Shown: positions 19,425 through 30,300 of the stretch, piece after piece
Layout of the letters: every line of letters starts with the position of its first letter
Numbering within the stretch: the first letter of the stretch is position 1
NCBI RefSeq assembly: GCF_900156545.1
Contig: NZ_FTNW01000003.1
Span: forward strand, 372,001-436,000
Length of the DNA: 64,000 nt
Direction of reading: 5' to 3'
Source: Aquipseudomonas alcaligenes
Lineage (GTDB): Bacteria; Pseudomonadota; Gammaproteobacteria; Pseudomonadales; Pseudomonadaceae
Position numbers and translations under genes: made by a program
Notes under the pieces: model-generated
The model's database searches: none
What the model saw: the letters and a program-made list of their open reading frames with translations, nothing else
Told to the model about the DNA's origin: nothing

Positions 19425-19874
19425 ATGCGCGCTTTTCTGTTTCTGTTCCTGCTGTTCCCCATCCTCGAACTGGCCGTGCTGATCCAAGTCGGCAGCGCCA
19501 TCGGCGTGCTGCCCACCCTGCTGCTGGTGATCGGTACCGCCATCCTCGGCAGCGTGCTGCTGCGCGTGGCTGGCGTGGCCACGGCCTGGCGTGCCCGCGA
19601 GAAGCTGGCGCGTGGCGAGATGCCCGAGCAGGAGTTGTTCGAGGGCCTGCTGATTGCCGTTGGTGGCGGCCTGCTGCTGTTGCCGGGCTTCATCAGCGAC
19701 GTATTCGGCCTGCTCTGCCTGATCCCCTTCACCCGCCGCCTGATGATCGGCCGGCTGCAGCGCCGCGCCCAGGAGCAGGCGCTGCGTCAGCGCGCCTTCT
19801 TCGATGACCCGGCCGCGCGCAGCGGCCAGACCCAGCCGCAGGTCATCGAGGGCGAGTACCAGCGCCGCGATTGA
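19425..19874 (+). CDS. fxsA: FxsA family membrane protein
   Basis: A 149-residue inner-membrane protein with three or four hydrophobic segments (about 3-24, 27-50 and 76-100). The family signature is the FLFPILELAVLIQVGSAIG start and LLLPGFISDVFGLLCLIPFTR. E. coli FxsA, when overproduced, prevents F-exclusion of phage T7. It sits 5' of groES-groEL, a common neighbour arrangement, but has its own upstream gap. The tail is cytoplasmic and charged. Confidence 0.9.
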   Translation: MRAFLFLFLLFPILELAVLIQVGSAIGVLPTLLLVIGTAILGSVLLRVAGVATAWRAREKLARGEMPEQELFEGLLIAVGGGLLLLPGFISDVFGLLCLIPFTRRLMIGRLQRRAQEQALRQRAFFDDPAARSGQTQPQVIEGEYQRRD

Positions 19875-19927
19875 GCGCCGCTGCACGCCGGAGCGGTGCT
19901 GAGGCAGAAAAATTTTCACTCGCCGCC

Positions 19928-19955
19928 CTTGAAATGCTCTTGAGCGCCCCTATCT
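19928..19955 (+). promoter_or_regulatory. Sigma-32 heat-shock promoter of groESL
   Basis: CTTGAAA (19928-19934) and CCCCTATCT (19947-19955) are separated by 12 bases. This matches the RpoH consensus CTTGAAA-N11-16-CCCCATnT with one substitution in the -10. It lies about 145 bases before groES. Nothing else is identified in 19875-20099. Confidence 0.78.
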
Positions 19956-20099
19956 AGCTTTCACCGCAAGGTTTCCACCGCTGGTGGAACAGACTTCCGC
20001 GGCTCGCCACTGGCGTGCCGCGCCCGGCCCCAAGCCGGTTTTGCCTAACCCGCCGGCGCATTCGCCGGCCAGTGAAACCACTATCAGGAGAGATCGACA

Positions 20100-20393
20100 A
20101 TGAAGCTTCGTCCTCTGCATGACCGCGTCGTCATCCGTCGCAGCGAAGAAGAGACCAAAACCGCTGGCGGCATCGTGCTGCCGGGCTCGGCCGCCGAGAA
20201 GCCGAACCAGGGTGAAGTCGTCGCCGTCGGTACCGGCAAAGTCCTGGACAACGGCGAAGTTCGCCCGCTGGCCGTCAAGGTCGGTGACAAGGTGGTGTTT
20301 GGCCCGTACAGCGGCAGCAACACCGTCAAGGTCGACGGCGAAGACCTGCTGGTGATGGGCGAGCACGAAATCCTCGCCGTCATCGAAGCCTGA
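20100..20393 (+). CDS. groES: Co-chaperonin GroES
   Basis: A 97-residue Cpn10, [21 protein letters not shown]. The mobile loop [18 protein letters not shown] contacts GroEL, and the beta-barrel roof is typical. It caps the GroEL chamber during ATP-driven folding in the cytoplasm. AGGAGA lies just upstream, and groEL follows 46 bases later. Confidence 0.98.
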   Translation: MKLRPLHDRVVIRRSEEETKTAGGIVLPGSAAEKPNQGEVVAVGTGKVLDNGEVRPLAVKVGDKVVFGPYSGSNTVKVDGEDLLVMGEHEILAVIEA

Positions 20394-20427
20394 TCCGACG
20401 CATCTCCGTCCTAACGTACAGAATTGA

Positions 20428-22080
<1,653 letters not shown>

Positions 22081-22109
22081 GCCGACCTGCTCCCTGAGCT
22101 GTCATGGAG

Positions 22110-22136
22110 AAGCCCCGCCTGGTGCGGGGCTTTTTC
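22110..22136 (+). terminator. groESL terminator
   Basis: AAGCCCCGC / GCGGGGCTT with a 5-base loop and TTTTT follows groEL by about 30 bases, between groEL and the convergent PAP2 gene. Confidence 0.88.
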
Positions 22137-22147
22137 TTGCCTGCGAT

Positions 22148-22867
22148 TCAGGCCCTGGCCACTGCCGGCAGGGGCATGGTCGCGCGTTGCGGGCGATACA
22201 GCATGGCGTCGTACAGGCCCAGGCAGATCAGCCAGCAGAGCAGGGCGGTCCACAGGTTGTGCGAGAGAAAGTGCGCGCCCTGGGCAATGCGTACCAGGGA
22301 GAACAGTGCGCCAAGCGTCAGGGCCGCGATCAGTGCGGCTCGGGCGCTGCGCGGGTGGCTGTTGCGCAGGGCAAAGAACAGGGCAAACAGGGCAAAGCCG
22401 GCGGCGGCATGGCCGCCAGGCCAGCAGTTGCCCGGCTTCTCCACCGGCTCGGCACGCGGGCCGAGCAGCGGTGAGAAGTGCTCCACGCCACCATACTGCT
22501 GCAGACTCCACGGGCAGTGCATCTGGCTGACCTTCTTCAGTGGCGTGACGAAGCTGGTGGACAGAGCCATGGCCAGCACCAGATAACCCAGGGTGCGGCG
22601 CAGTGGGCGCAGGCGCGTCGGCAGCAGGCTGAGCAGGAAGCCAGCGATGGCCAGCACGCCGATGACGATCACCAGCTGCTTGGCGCGGTCATGCAGCACG
22701 TCCTCGAGAAAGTCGTTGCGGCGCCCGATGAAGCCCTGGCCCTGGACAAAGAACAGATCGGACAGTGCGAAGTCCAGGCGGCTGGGCTCGAACACCAGCA
22801 TCAGCGCGAGCAGGGCCAGCGGCAGGCCGTACCACCAGCGGCGCTCAAAGCGTGGCGACGCGTTCAT
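22148..22867 (-). CDS. PAP2-family membrane phosphatase
   Basis: A 239-residue integral membrane protein with five or six hydrophobic helices. The PAP2 acid-phosphatase signature is spread over KKVSQMHCPW, then WPGGHAAAGF (PSGH-like), then RIAQGAHFLSHNLW (SR-x5-H-x3-D-like; Asp is replaced by Asn in the last position as read here). Relatives dephosphorylate undecaprenyl pyrophosphate, phosphatidylglycerophosphate or lipid A. It overlaps the upstream sulfatase gene by four bases, so the two are one operon. The specific lipid substrate is unknown. Confidence 0.87.
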   Translation of the reverse strand: MNASPRFERRWWYGLPLALLALMLVFEPSRLDFALSDLFFVQGQGFIGRRNDFLEDVLHDRAKQLVIVIGVLAIAGFLLSLLPTRLRPLRRTLGYLVLAMALSTSFVTPLKKVSQMHCPWSLQQYGGVEHFSPLLGPRAEPVEKPGNCWPGGHAAAGFALFALFFALRNSHPRSARAALIAALTLGALFSLVRIAQGAHFLSHNLWTALLCWLICLGLYDAMLYRPQRATMPLPAVARA

Positions 22868-24825
22868 TGCTGGCCCACCTGCAGTTCGGTGGGACGCGCG
22901 CCTTTCCAGGCCAGCAACCCGTGCTGGAAGTCATGGCTGGCGGCCTGGTAGTAGGCGATGTCGCGCAGCAGCAGCGGGTCGTGGCTATCCACCCGATATT
23001 CCTGGCTGGCGCCCAGTGCATCATCGTGACGACGCATGTGCTGGCGCGGGCTGAGAATCGCCAGATCATGCCCGTCGAACAGGCCGAGGTGCTGGTAGTT
23101 GCCGAGCACCACGCGTGGTGGGTTGTTGCTGGGTTTGAGCAGATCGCGGCCGAAGAAGGTGGACTCGTAATCCATATTGAGCAGCCCCAGCAGGGTCGGC
23201 GCCAGGTCGATCTGACTGGCCAGCTGGCCGTCCTCGCGCGGCGGCAGCCACTTCGGCGCGTGGATGAACAGCGGAATGTGGTAGTTGGCCACCGGCAGGT
23301 CTTCCATGCCGGCGCTACCGGCGCAGTGGTCGGCGACGAAGACGAACAAGGTGTCGTCGAACCAGCGTTTGCCGCGCGCTGCGGCGAGGAACTGGCCGAT
23401 GGCGTAATCGGTGTATTTCACGGCGCCTTCGCGACCGTCGCCGGAGTCTATGTCGATGCGTCCGTCCGGATAGGTATAGGGGCGGTGGTTGGAGGTGGTC
23501 ATCAGTTGCAGGAAGAAGGGCTTGCCGGCGGCGTGGTCGCTATCGGCGATCTTCATGGCCTGGGCGTACAGATCCTCGTCGGCCATGCCCCAGGCATTCT
23601 TGAAGTGGATGTCCGCCTCGTCGACGCTGCTCTGGTCCACCACGCGGTAGCCGTTGCCGCTGAAGAACGCGTTCATGTTGTCGAAATAGCCGCGACCGCC
23701 GTAGACGAACACGCTGTCATAGCCCTGCGCGCTGAGCTGCTGGCCCAGGCTGGCATAGCCGCTCTCGCGGCCGATGCGCTTGACGATGGAGCGTCCAGGT
23801 GTGGGTGGAATCGCCAGTGTGATGGCCTCCAGGCCACGGTCGGTGCGGGTGCCGGTGGCATAGAAGTTGTTAAAGAACAGGCTTTGCTGGCGCAGTGCAT
23901 CGAGGTTCGGAGTCAGGCCGCGCGTGTCGCCGAAACTGCCCAGGTACTTGGCCGACAGGCTCTCGATGGTCACCAGCACCACATTCAGCTGGCGCGGCAC
24001 ACCGGGGTTGTCGATCAGACGGCGTATGTCCAGCGGATCACTGCCGGTGAAGGTCGCGGTCGGCTCGTTCAGTTCCTGGCGCAGGATAGGTGCGATCTGC
24101 GCGTCTGGCAGGGTGGTGTAGAACTGGCGGTAGTCCAGCTCGTTGTTACGAAACGCGGCGAAGAACTGATAGGGGCCGTTGCTCGCCAGTTCGTGACGGT
24201 AGGCATTGCCACCCAGGCCGCGCGGGCTGTCCTGATCGAGCAGCAGGGCGCTGAGCCCCGTCATCAGCAGCAGGCCGGCGATGCCCAGACCGCGTGCGTG
24301 CACACTGGGCAGCGGCGCCAGTAGCGCCCTGCTCAGCAGCGTGCGCAGGGCCAGCGCCAGGAGCGCAGCGAGCACGCCGAGGCCGCTCAACAACAGGCCC
24401 AGGGGATAGGATTCGAGCAGGTTGTTGAGCACCTCGTCCGAGTACACCAGGTAGTCCACGGCGATGAAGTTGAAACGTACGCCGAACTCGTCCCAGAACA
24501 GCCATTCGGCCGTGGCGACGAATAGCATGGCGAAGATGCTGGCGAGCAGGAGCAGCCCGAGCATCAGGCGGTGCCCTCGGCGCTGCCACAGGGACGGCGG
24601 GCACAGCAGTAGGTAGACGCCCAGTGGCAGCGCCGCGTAGGCGAGGAAGCCGAGGTCGTAGAGCATGCCAACGAGGAATACGGATGGCGCGAAACCGCCG
24701 GCCTCCTGCCAGTGGCTGGCGAGCAGCAGGCCGCGGGTGGCGAGGAACATCGCCAGCCAGCAGGACAGCAATAGGGATAGGTAGCGCAGGGGCGCGGTGC
24801 GAAGCAGGTGCATGCTAGTTTCCAT
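22864..24825 (-). CDS. LTA-synthase-like membrane sulfatase/phosphotransferase
   Basis: A 653-residue protein with five N-terminal membrane helices (within about 1-210) and a periplasmic alkaline-phosphatase-superfamily domain. Domain landmarks are VVLVTIESLSAKYLGSFG, the nucleophile region TGTRTDRGLEAITL, the following IPPTPGRSIVKR, and metal ligands in VFVADHCAG. Gram-negative relatives transfer phosphoglycerol or phosphoethanolamine to periplasmic glucans or lipids. Two in-frame starts, at 24825 and 24813, are both possible. It is divergent from colR and co-transcribed with the PAP2 gene. Confidence 0.87.
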   Translation of the reverse strand: METSMHLLRTAPLRYLSLLLSCWLAMFLATRGLLLASHWQEAGGFAPSVFLVGMLYDLGFLAYAALPLGVYLLLCPPSLWQRRGHRLMLGLLLLASIFAMLFVATAEWLFWDEFGVRFNFIAVDYLVYSDEVLNNLLESYPLGLLLSGLGVLAALLALALRTLLSRALLAPLPSVHARGLGIAGLLLMTGLSALLLDQDSPRGLGGNAYRHELASNGPYQFFAAFRNNELDYRQFYTTLPDAQIAPILRQELNEPTATFTGSDPLDIRRLIDNPGVPRQLNVVLVTIESLSAKYLGSFGDTRGLTPNLDALRQQSLFFNNFYATGTRTDRGLEAITLAIPPTPGRSIVKRIGRESGYASLGQQLSAQGYDSVFVYGGRGYFDNMNAFFSGNGYRVVDQSSVDEADIHFKNAWGMADEDLYAQAMKIADSDHAAGKPFFLQLMTTSNHRPYTYPDGRIDIDSGDGREGAVKYTDYAIGQFLAAARGKRWFDDTLFVFVADHCAGSAGMEDLPVANYHIPLFIHAPKWLPPREDGQLASQIDLAPTLLGLLNMDYESTFFGRDLLKPSNNPPRVVLGNYQHLGLFDGHDLAILSPRQHMRRHDDALGASQEYRVDSHDPLLLRDIAYYQAASHDFQHGLLAWKGARPTELQVGQQ

Positions 24826-24973
24826 GGCAGCGGAGATGCGCGGCAGTTTCGGCGGCGGTGCGTCGCAGGACGGTGAAAACCGTGTGAAAAAGCCGTCAAT
24901 TCACGGCACCTGGCGCAAGGCTGGGATATCGTTGCGCCACTTTCAGCGGCCAAGGGCCGAACAGGAGCTTTTC

Positions 24974-25657
24974 ATGCGCATCCTCCTGGTCGAGGACAAT
25001 CGCGACATCCTGGCCAACATGGCCGACTACCTGCAGATCAAGGGCTATACGGTGGATTGCGCCCAGGACGGTCTTTCCGGGCTGCGCCTGGCCAGCAGCG
25101 AGCACTACGACCTGCTGGTACTGGACATCATGCTGCCGGGTATCGACGGCTACACCCTCTGTCGGCGCCTGCGCGAGGAGGCGCGGCGCGATACGCCGGT
25201 GATCATGCTCACCGCCCGGGATCAGCTGGAGGATCGCCTGCAGGGGTTTCAGGCCGGTGCCGACGATTATCTGGTCAAGCCGTTCGCCCTCTCCGAGCTG
25301 GCCGCGCGTATCGAGGCGGTGCTGCGCCGCAGCCTGGGCGGTGGTAAGCGTTTGCTGCAGGTGGGCGATCTCAGTTACGACCTCGATACCCTGGAGATCG
25401 CCCGTGCCGGCAAGCCGCTCAAACTCAACCCGGTCGGCCTCAAGCTGCTGGCCCTGCTGATGCAGAGGAGTCCGCATGTGGTGCGGCGGGAAGTCCTGGA
25501 GGAAGCTCTGTGGGGCGACGACTGCCCGGACAGTGACAGCCTGCGCAGCCATGTCCACCAGTTGCGCCAGGTGATCGACAAGCCCTTCGAGCAGGCGCTG
25601 CTGCATACGGTGCACGGGGTAGGTTACCGATTGGCGGAGCGCGTCGATGGCGTTTGA
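24974..25657 (+). CDS. colR: Response regulator ColR (OmpR family)
   Basis: A 227-residue OmpR/PhoB-type regulator. The receiver domain has Asp51 in VLDIMLPGIDG and Lys in LVKPFAL. The winged-helix output domain includes RSHVHQLRQVIDKPF and HTVHGVGYRL. AGGAG lies before the start at 24974. In pseudomonads ColR responds to zinc and iron through ColS and adjusts outer-membrane lipid modification. The identification rests on sequence type plus location near groEL and on the ColS residues. It overlaps colS by 11 bases. Confidence 0.88.
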   Translation: MRILLVEDNRDILANMADYLQIKGYTVDCAQDGLSGLRLASSEHYDLLVLDIMLPGIDGYTLCRRLREEARRDTPVIMLTARDQLEDRLQGFQAGADDYLVKPFALSELAARIEAVLRRSLGGGKRLLQVGDLSYDLDTLEIARAGKPLKLNPVGLKLLALLMQRSPHVVRREVLEEALWGDDCPDSDSLRSHVHQLRQVIDKPFEQALLHTVHGVGYRLAERVDGV

Positions 25658-26927
25658 CCCTGTTCTGTTCAGGCAGAGCCTGTCGCGCCGTATCGTGATC
25701 GCCTTCGTCCTGATGACACTGCTGGTGGGCGGCACCTTTGCCATCGGTATTGTGGAAACGGTACATCAGGTCGAGGAGCGCCTGATCTCCAGTGAGCTGG
25801 GCGGTGATCTCGGGCGCTTTCTGCAGATGGAGAGCATGTCCGATTGGCGTCATGAACCGGAGCCCGGCCAGCTGTTCTATTTCAGTGGCGGCCTCGGTGC
25901 TTTTGCGCTGCCGGCAGATCTGCAGGAGCTGTCGCCGGGCTTCCATGAAGTCTTTCGCGAGGACAAGTCGTTTCATGGCTTCGTCCAACTGGTCGACGGT
26001 CGGCGTTATGTGTTGCTGCAGGACCAGAGCGAGTTCGAGGACCGCGAGCAGTTGCTGTTCGCCGTGGTTCTGGTGGGTTTTCTGATCAGCCTGGCGCTGT
26101 CCGGCCTGCTCGGCTGGTTGCTGGCCCGCAAGGTGATTGAGCCGGTGGTGCGCCTGTCGCGCCAGGTGCGGCACCCGGACCAGCTGCTCGACGAGGCACC
26201 GCAACTGGCCCGCGATTACGCGGGCGACGAAGTGGGTCAGCTGGCGGCTTCCTTCGATACCACCTTGGGCCTGCTGCGCCGCGCGCTGATGCGCGAGCGG
26301 CTGTTCACCAGCGATGTCAGCCATGAGTTACGTACGCCGCTGATGGTGTTGGCCAGTTCCTGCGAGCTGCTGCTGGAAAGCCCTGGCCTGGACGAGCGTG
26401 GTCGTGACCGGGTGCGGCGCATGGCCGCCGCCACCGAGGAAATGCGCGGACTGGTACAGACCTTTCTGTTGTTGGCGCGCTCGCGTCAGGACGATGGTGG
26501 CGCTACCCAGTCCAGCCTGCGCGAGGTGGCCGATGCCCTGGTCGAGCAGTGGCGGCCCGCGATCGAGGCGAAGGGGCTGCATTTCGACTACCGGCCGCAG
26601 CAGGCGGGTTCCGCTCTGTACAACGGACCGCTGTTGCGCTCGGTGATGGGCAATTTGCTGCGTAATGCCTGGCATTACACCGAACGTGGGCAGATTGTCC
26701 TGTGCCTGGGTGAGCATGGCTTCATGGTCGAGGACAGCGGGGTGGGCATCCCTGTCGCGGAGCGCGAGGCAATGTTCCAGCCCTTCGTGCGCGGCGGCTC
26801 GGCGCGCGGCGAGGGCTTGGGGCTGGGGTTGTCGCTGGTGCAGCGTATTTGCGAGAGCCAGGGCTGGAATGTTGAGTTGTCCGATGCGCAGCCGAGCGGG
26901 TGCCGGTTTCTGGTCAGCCTGGGATGA
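25647..26927 (+). CDS. colS: Sensor histidine kinase ColS
   Basis: A 426-residue kinase with two membrane helices (about 15-37 and 136-158) around a 100-residue periplasmic domain, then HAMP, HisKA with His226 in SDVSHELRTPLM, and an ATPase domain (EDSGVGIP, GEGLGLGLSLV). The periplasmic His40, Glu43, Glu101, Glu131 and Glu134 line up, at a constant offset of five, with residues I recall as metal-sensing in P. putida ColS (His35, Glu38, Glu96, Glu126, Glu129). This includes the ExxE motif EDRE. That supports zinc/iron sensing here. Confidence 0.88.
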   Translation: MAFDPVLFRQSLSRRIVIAFVLMTLLVGGTFAIGIVETVHQVEERLISSELGGDLGRFLQMESMSDWRHEPEPGQLFYFSGGLGAFALPADLQELSPGFHEVFREDKSFHGFVQLVDGRRYVLLQDQSEFEDREQLLFAVVLVGFLISLALSGLLGWLLARKVIEPVVRLSRQVRHPDQLLDEAPQLARDYAGDEVGQLAASFDTTLGLLRRALMRERLFTSDVSHELRTPLMVLASSCELLLESPGLDERGRDRVRRMAAATEEMRGLVQTFLLLARSRQDDGGATQSSLREVADALVEQWRPAIEAKGLHFDYRPQQAGSALYNGPLLRSVMGNLLRNAWHYTERGQIVLCLGEHGFMVEDSGVGIPVAEREAMFQPFVRGGSARGEGLGLGLSLVQRICESQGWNVELSDAQPSGCRFLVSLG

Positions 26928-26950
26928 AGTCTGCCCGGCGCGCGGCCGAG

Positions 26951-26977
26951 GAACTTCATGCTCGTGCGATGCTCAGA
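26951..26977 (+). promoter_or_regulatory. Candidate AlgU/RpoE-type promoter
   Basis: GAACTT (26951-26956), a 16-base spacer, then TCAGA (26973-26977). The AlgU (sigma-22) consensus is GAACTT-N16/17-TCTGA, so the -35 is exact and the -10 has one mismatch. It lies just past colS and about 110 bases upstream of the small exported protein gene. Confidence 0.45.
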
Positions 26978-27090
26978 TAGGTGCTGATCCCCAGGTCGAC
27001 ACACCACTCGTCGGTCGGGGCGTTGCCAAGGAATGGTCTGAACTAGTTTTGTTGTTAGGCGTTTGGCAGCGCTATCAAGGGGTTATCGAA

Positions 27091-27327
27091 ATGAAATTAG
27101 AAATTGCTAGAGGATTGTTCCTCGTCGGTGCCCTCAGCGTCACGGCCCTGGCCACTGCCGCCTGGCAGGAGCCCGCGCCGCGGGTGCTGGACGCCGCCAG
27201 CTGTGGCGCACAGCCGTGCCCAGTGGTTTCCAGCCGCCATGTGGATATCAGCAAGATCGAGGCGGACAGCGACAATCTGCTGTTGCTGATGTACGGCCTT
27301 TCCCATGCCATGAAGGGCGAGCAGTAA
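27091..27327 (+). CDS. Small exported protein of unknown function
   Basis: A 78-residue protein. A signal peptide (MKLEIARGLFLVGALSVTALATA) would leave about 55 mature residues beginning AWQEPAPR. The mature part has a close Cys pair (Cys38 and Cys43, SCGAQPC), able to form a small disulfide loop, and an amphipathic tail DNLLLLMYGLSHAMKG. AAGGGG precedes the start. I recognise no family. It stands alone between colRS and mexW, has a candidate AlgU promoter and its own terminator. An envelope-stress role is a guess. Confidence 0.72.
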   Translation: MKLEIARGLFLVGALSVTALATAAWQEPAPRVLDAASCGAQPCPVVSSRHVDISKIEADSDNLLLLMYGLSHAMKGEQ

Positions 27328-27343
27328 TCGAATTCGGTGCATG

Positions 27344-27372
27344 AAAAAGCCCCGCCTAGGCGGGGCTTTTTT
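27344..27372. terminator. Bidirectional terminator between the small exported protein and mexW
   Basis: AAAAAGCCCCGCC / GGCGGGGCTTTTTT form an almost fully palindromic hairpin with A- and T-runs on both sides. It can serve the plus-strand small gene and the minus-strand mexW, which converge here. Confidence 0.87.
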
Positions 27373-27387
27373 GTGGCGGCTGACGGC

Positions 27388-30300
27388 TCAGTGAGCCGCT
27401 ATGCCGACGGGCTTTGGGGCTTTGTCCGGGCTGGCCAGCAGGGTGTAGACGCACGGCAGCACGAACAGGGTGAACAGGGTGCCGATCGACATGCCGGTGG
27501 CGATCACCAGGCCGATGTCGAAGCGGCTCACGGCACCTGCACCGGTAGCGAGGATCAGCGGCACCATGCCGAACACCATCGCGGCGGTGGTCATCAGCAC
27601 CGGACGCAGGCGGATCGAGGCGGCTTCCTCGATGGCCTCGCGGATGCTCAGCCCTTTGTCGCGGCGCAGCTGGTTGGCGAACTCGACGATCAGGATGCCG
27701 TGCTTGCTGATCAGGCCGATCAACGTCACCAGGCCCACCTGGGTGTAGATGTTCATGCTGGAGAAGCCCAGGAAGATCGGGATCAGCGCGCCGCAGATCG
27801 ACAGCGGCACGGTGACCAGGATCACCAGCGGGTCGCGGAAGCTTTCGAACTGCGCGGCCAGCACCAGGAAGATGATCGCCAGGGCCAGGCCGAAGGTGGC
27901 ATATAGCGCACTGCCTTCCTGGATGTACTGGCGCGAGGCGCCAGCGTAGTCGAAGGTGTAGCCGCGCGGCGCTTCTTCGCGGGCGATCTGCGCCACCGTC
28001 TCTACGGCCTCGCCCATGCTGACGATCGGCACGCCTTCGATGATCGCCGCGTTGAGCTGCTGGAACTGGTTGAGCTTGGTTGGCCGTGCGCGGTCGCTGA
28101 CCTTGATCAGGGTGCCCAGGGGCACCATCTGGCCGCTCTCGCTCTTGACGTAGTAGTTGCTCAGCCAGCCTGGGTTATCGCGGTAGGCGCGCTCGACCTG
28201 GGCAATGACCTTGTAGCTGCGACCGTCGATGGTGAAGCGGTTGATCTCGCCCTCGCCGAGCAGGATGGCCAGGGTGGCACCCAGGTCCTGCATCGATACA
28301 CCCATCTGCGCGGCTTTCTCGCGGTCGATATCGACCACCACCTCGGGTTTGTCGAAGGCCAGGTCGACGTTGAGGAAGGCGAACTTGCCGGACTCCATGG
28401 CCTTCTGCTTGACCCGCTCGGCCACCTGCAGCAGTGACTCGTAGTCATTCGGCGTGTTGATCACGAACTGGAACGGCAGGCCTTCACCGGTGCCCGGCAG
28501 CGACGGCAGGTTGAAGCCGAAGATCTGCAGGCCGGGGATGTCGTTGAGGCGACCCTGGACGATCGGCAGCAGCTCCATCTGGGTACGCTCGCGTTCGTCC
28601 CAGGGTTTGAGCAGGAAGCCGCCGATGCCCGACTGCACACCGTTGAAGCCGTTGATCTGGAAGGACGAGTAGTACTCGGGGAACTCCTTGAAGATCTTCA
28701 CGAACTGGTCGGTGTAGGCGTTCATGTAGTCAAGGTTGGTCGGCTGCGGCGCATTGGCGAACAGGAATACGATGCCCTGATCCTCTTCCGGTGCCAGCTC
28801 GCTCTTGCTGAACATCAGCAGCACCGGGATCAGGCACAGCACGATGGCGGCGAACACCAGCACCACCGGGCGGGTATTCAGCGTGCCGTGCAGGGCCTTC
28901 TGGTAGCGGCGCTTGAGGCTGTCGAAGATCAGGTCCAGCTTGTGCGCCAGGCCGGACGGATTCTCTTCATGGCGCAGCAGCTTGGAGCACATCATCGGCG
29001 ACAGGGTCAGCGCCACCACGCCGGAGATGATCACCGCGCCGGCCAGAGTCAGGGCGAACTCCTTGAACAGGGCGCCGGTCAGGCCCTCGAGGAAGCCGAT
29101 GGGCGCATACACGGCGGCCAGGGTGATGGTCATCGAGATCACCGGCACGGCGATCTCGCGGGCGCCCTCGATGGCGGCATCGAAGGGTGTCTTGCCCTCT
29201 TCGATATGGCGGTGGATGTTCTCCACCACCACGATGGCGTCGTCCACCACCAGGCCGATGGCCAGGACCATCGCCAGCAGGGTCAGCAGGTTGATCGAGT
29301 AGCCCATCAGCTGCATGAAGAACAGTACGCCGATCATCGACAGCGGAATGGTGATCACCGGTATCAGCACCGAACGGAATGCGCCGAGGAACAGGAAGAC
29401 CACGACGATAACGATCAGCACCGCCTCGGCCAGAGTCTTCACCACCTCGTCGATGGAAGCGCGGATGAACTCGGTGGCGTCGTAGGCGATGGAGACCTTC
29501 AGACTGGGCGGCAGCTGCGCCTCCAGCTCTGGCAGGGCGGCGCGCACGTGTTTGATCACGTCCAGTGGGTTGGCGCTCGGCGTGCCCTTGATGGCGATGT
29601 AAACGGACGGGATGCCATCGAAAGAGCTGATCGAGTCGTAGTTGGCCGCGCCCATTTCCACTCGGGCGATATCGCGCACCAGCACGCGGCTGTCACCGTC
29701 GGTCTTCACCGGAATGGCGCCGAAGGCCTCGGCCGATTTGAGGTCGGTGGTGGCGTTGATGCTGGTGACCACGTACTGGCCCTTCACTTCGCCGGCAGCG
29801 GCGAGGAAGTTGTAGCGCTGCACGGCACTGGTCACGTCCGTGGCGGCAATACCGTAGGCGGCCATCTTCACCGGGTCCAGCCACAGGCGCATGGCGAATA
29901 CCTGGTTGCCGAGAATCTCGGCCTCGGCCATGCCGGGCAGGGTGGCCAGCTTGGGCTGGATCACGCGCGACAGGTAGTCGGTGATCTGCGGGTTGGACAA
30001 CTGGTCGCTGTAGAAGCTGACGTACATCAGCGCCGACGCATCGGCCGCTTCCTTGGACAGCACCGGGTCCTCGGCATCCTGCGGCAGCTGGTTCTTCACC
30101 TCGTTGGCCTTGGCCAGCAGCTCGGTGAACAGGCGGTCGGTATCGGCACCGATGCGCGCATAGATGGAGATGGTGGAGAAGTTCTGCTGGCTCGACGACG
30201 TCATGTAGTCGATGCCTTCGGCGCTGGCCAGGCTCTGCTGCAGCGGCTGGGTGATGTAGCCCTGGATCGTCTCGGCATTGGCGCCCGGGTAGGCGGTGGT

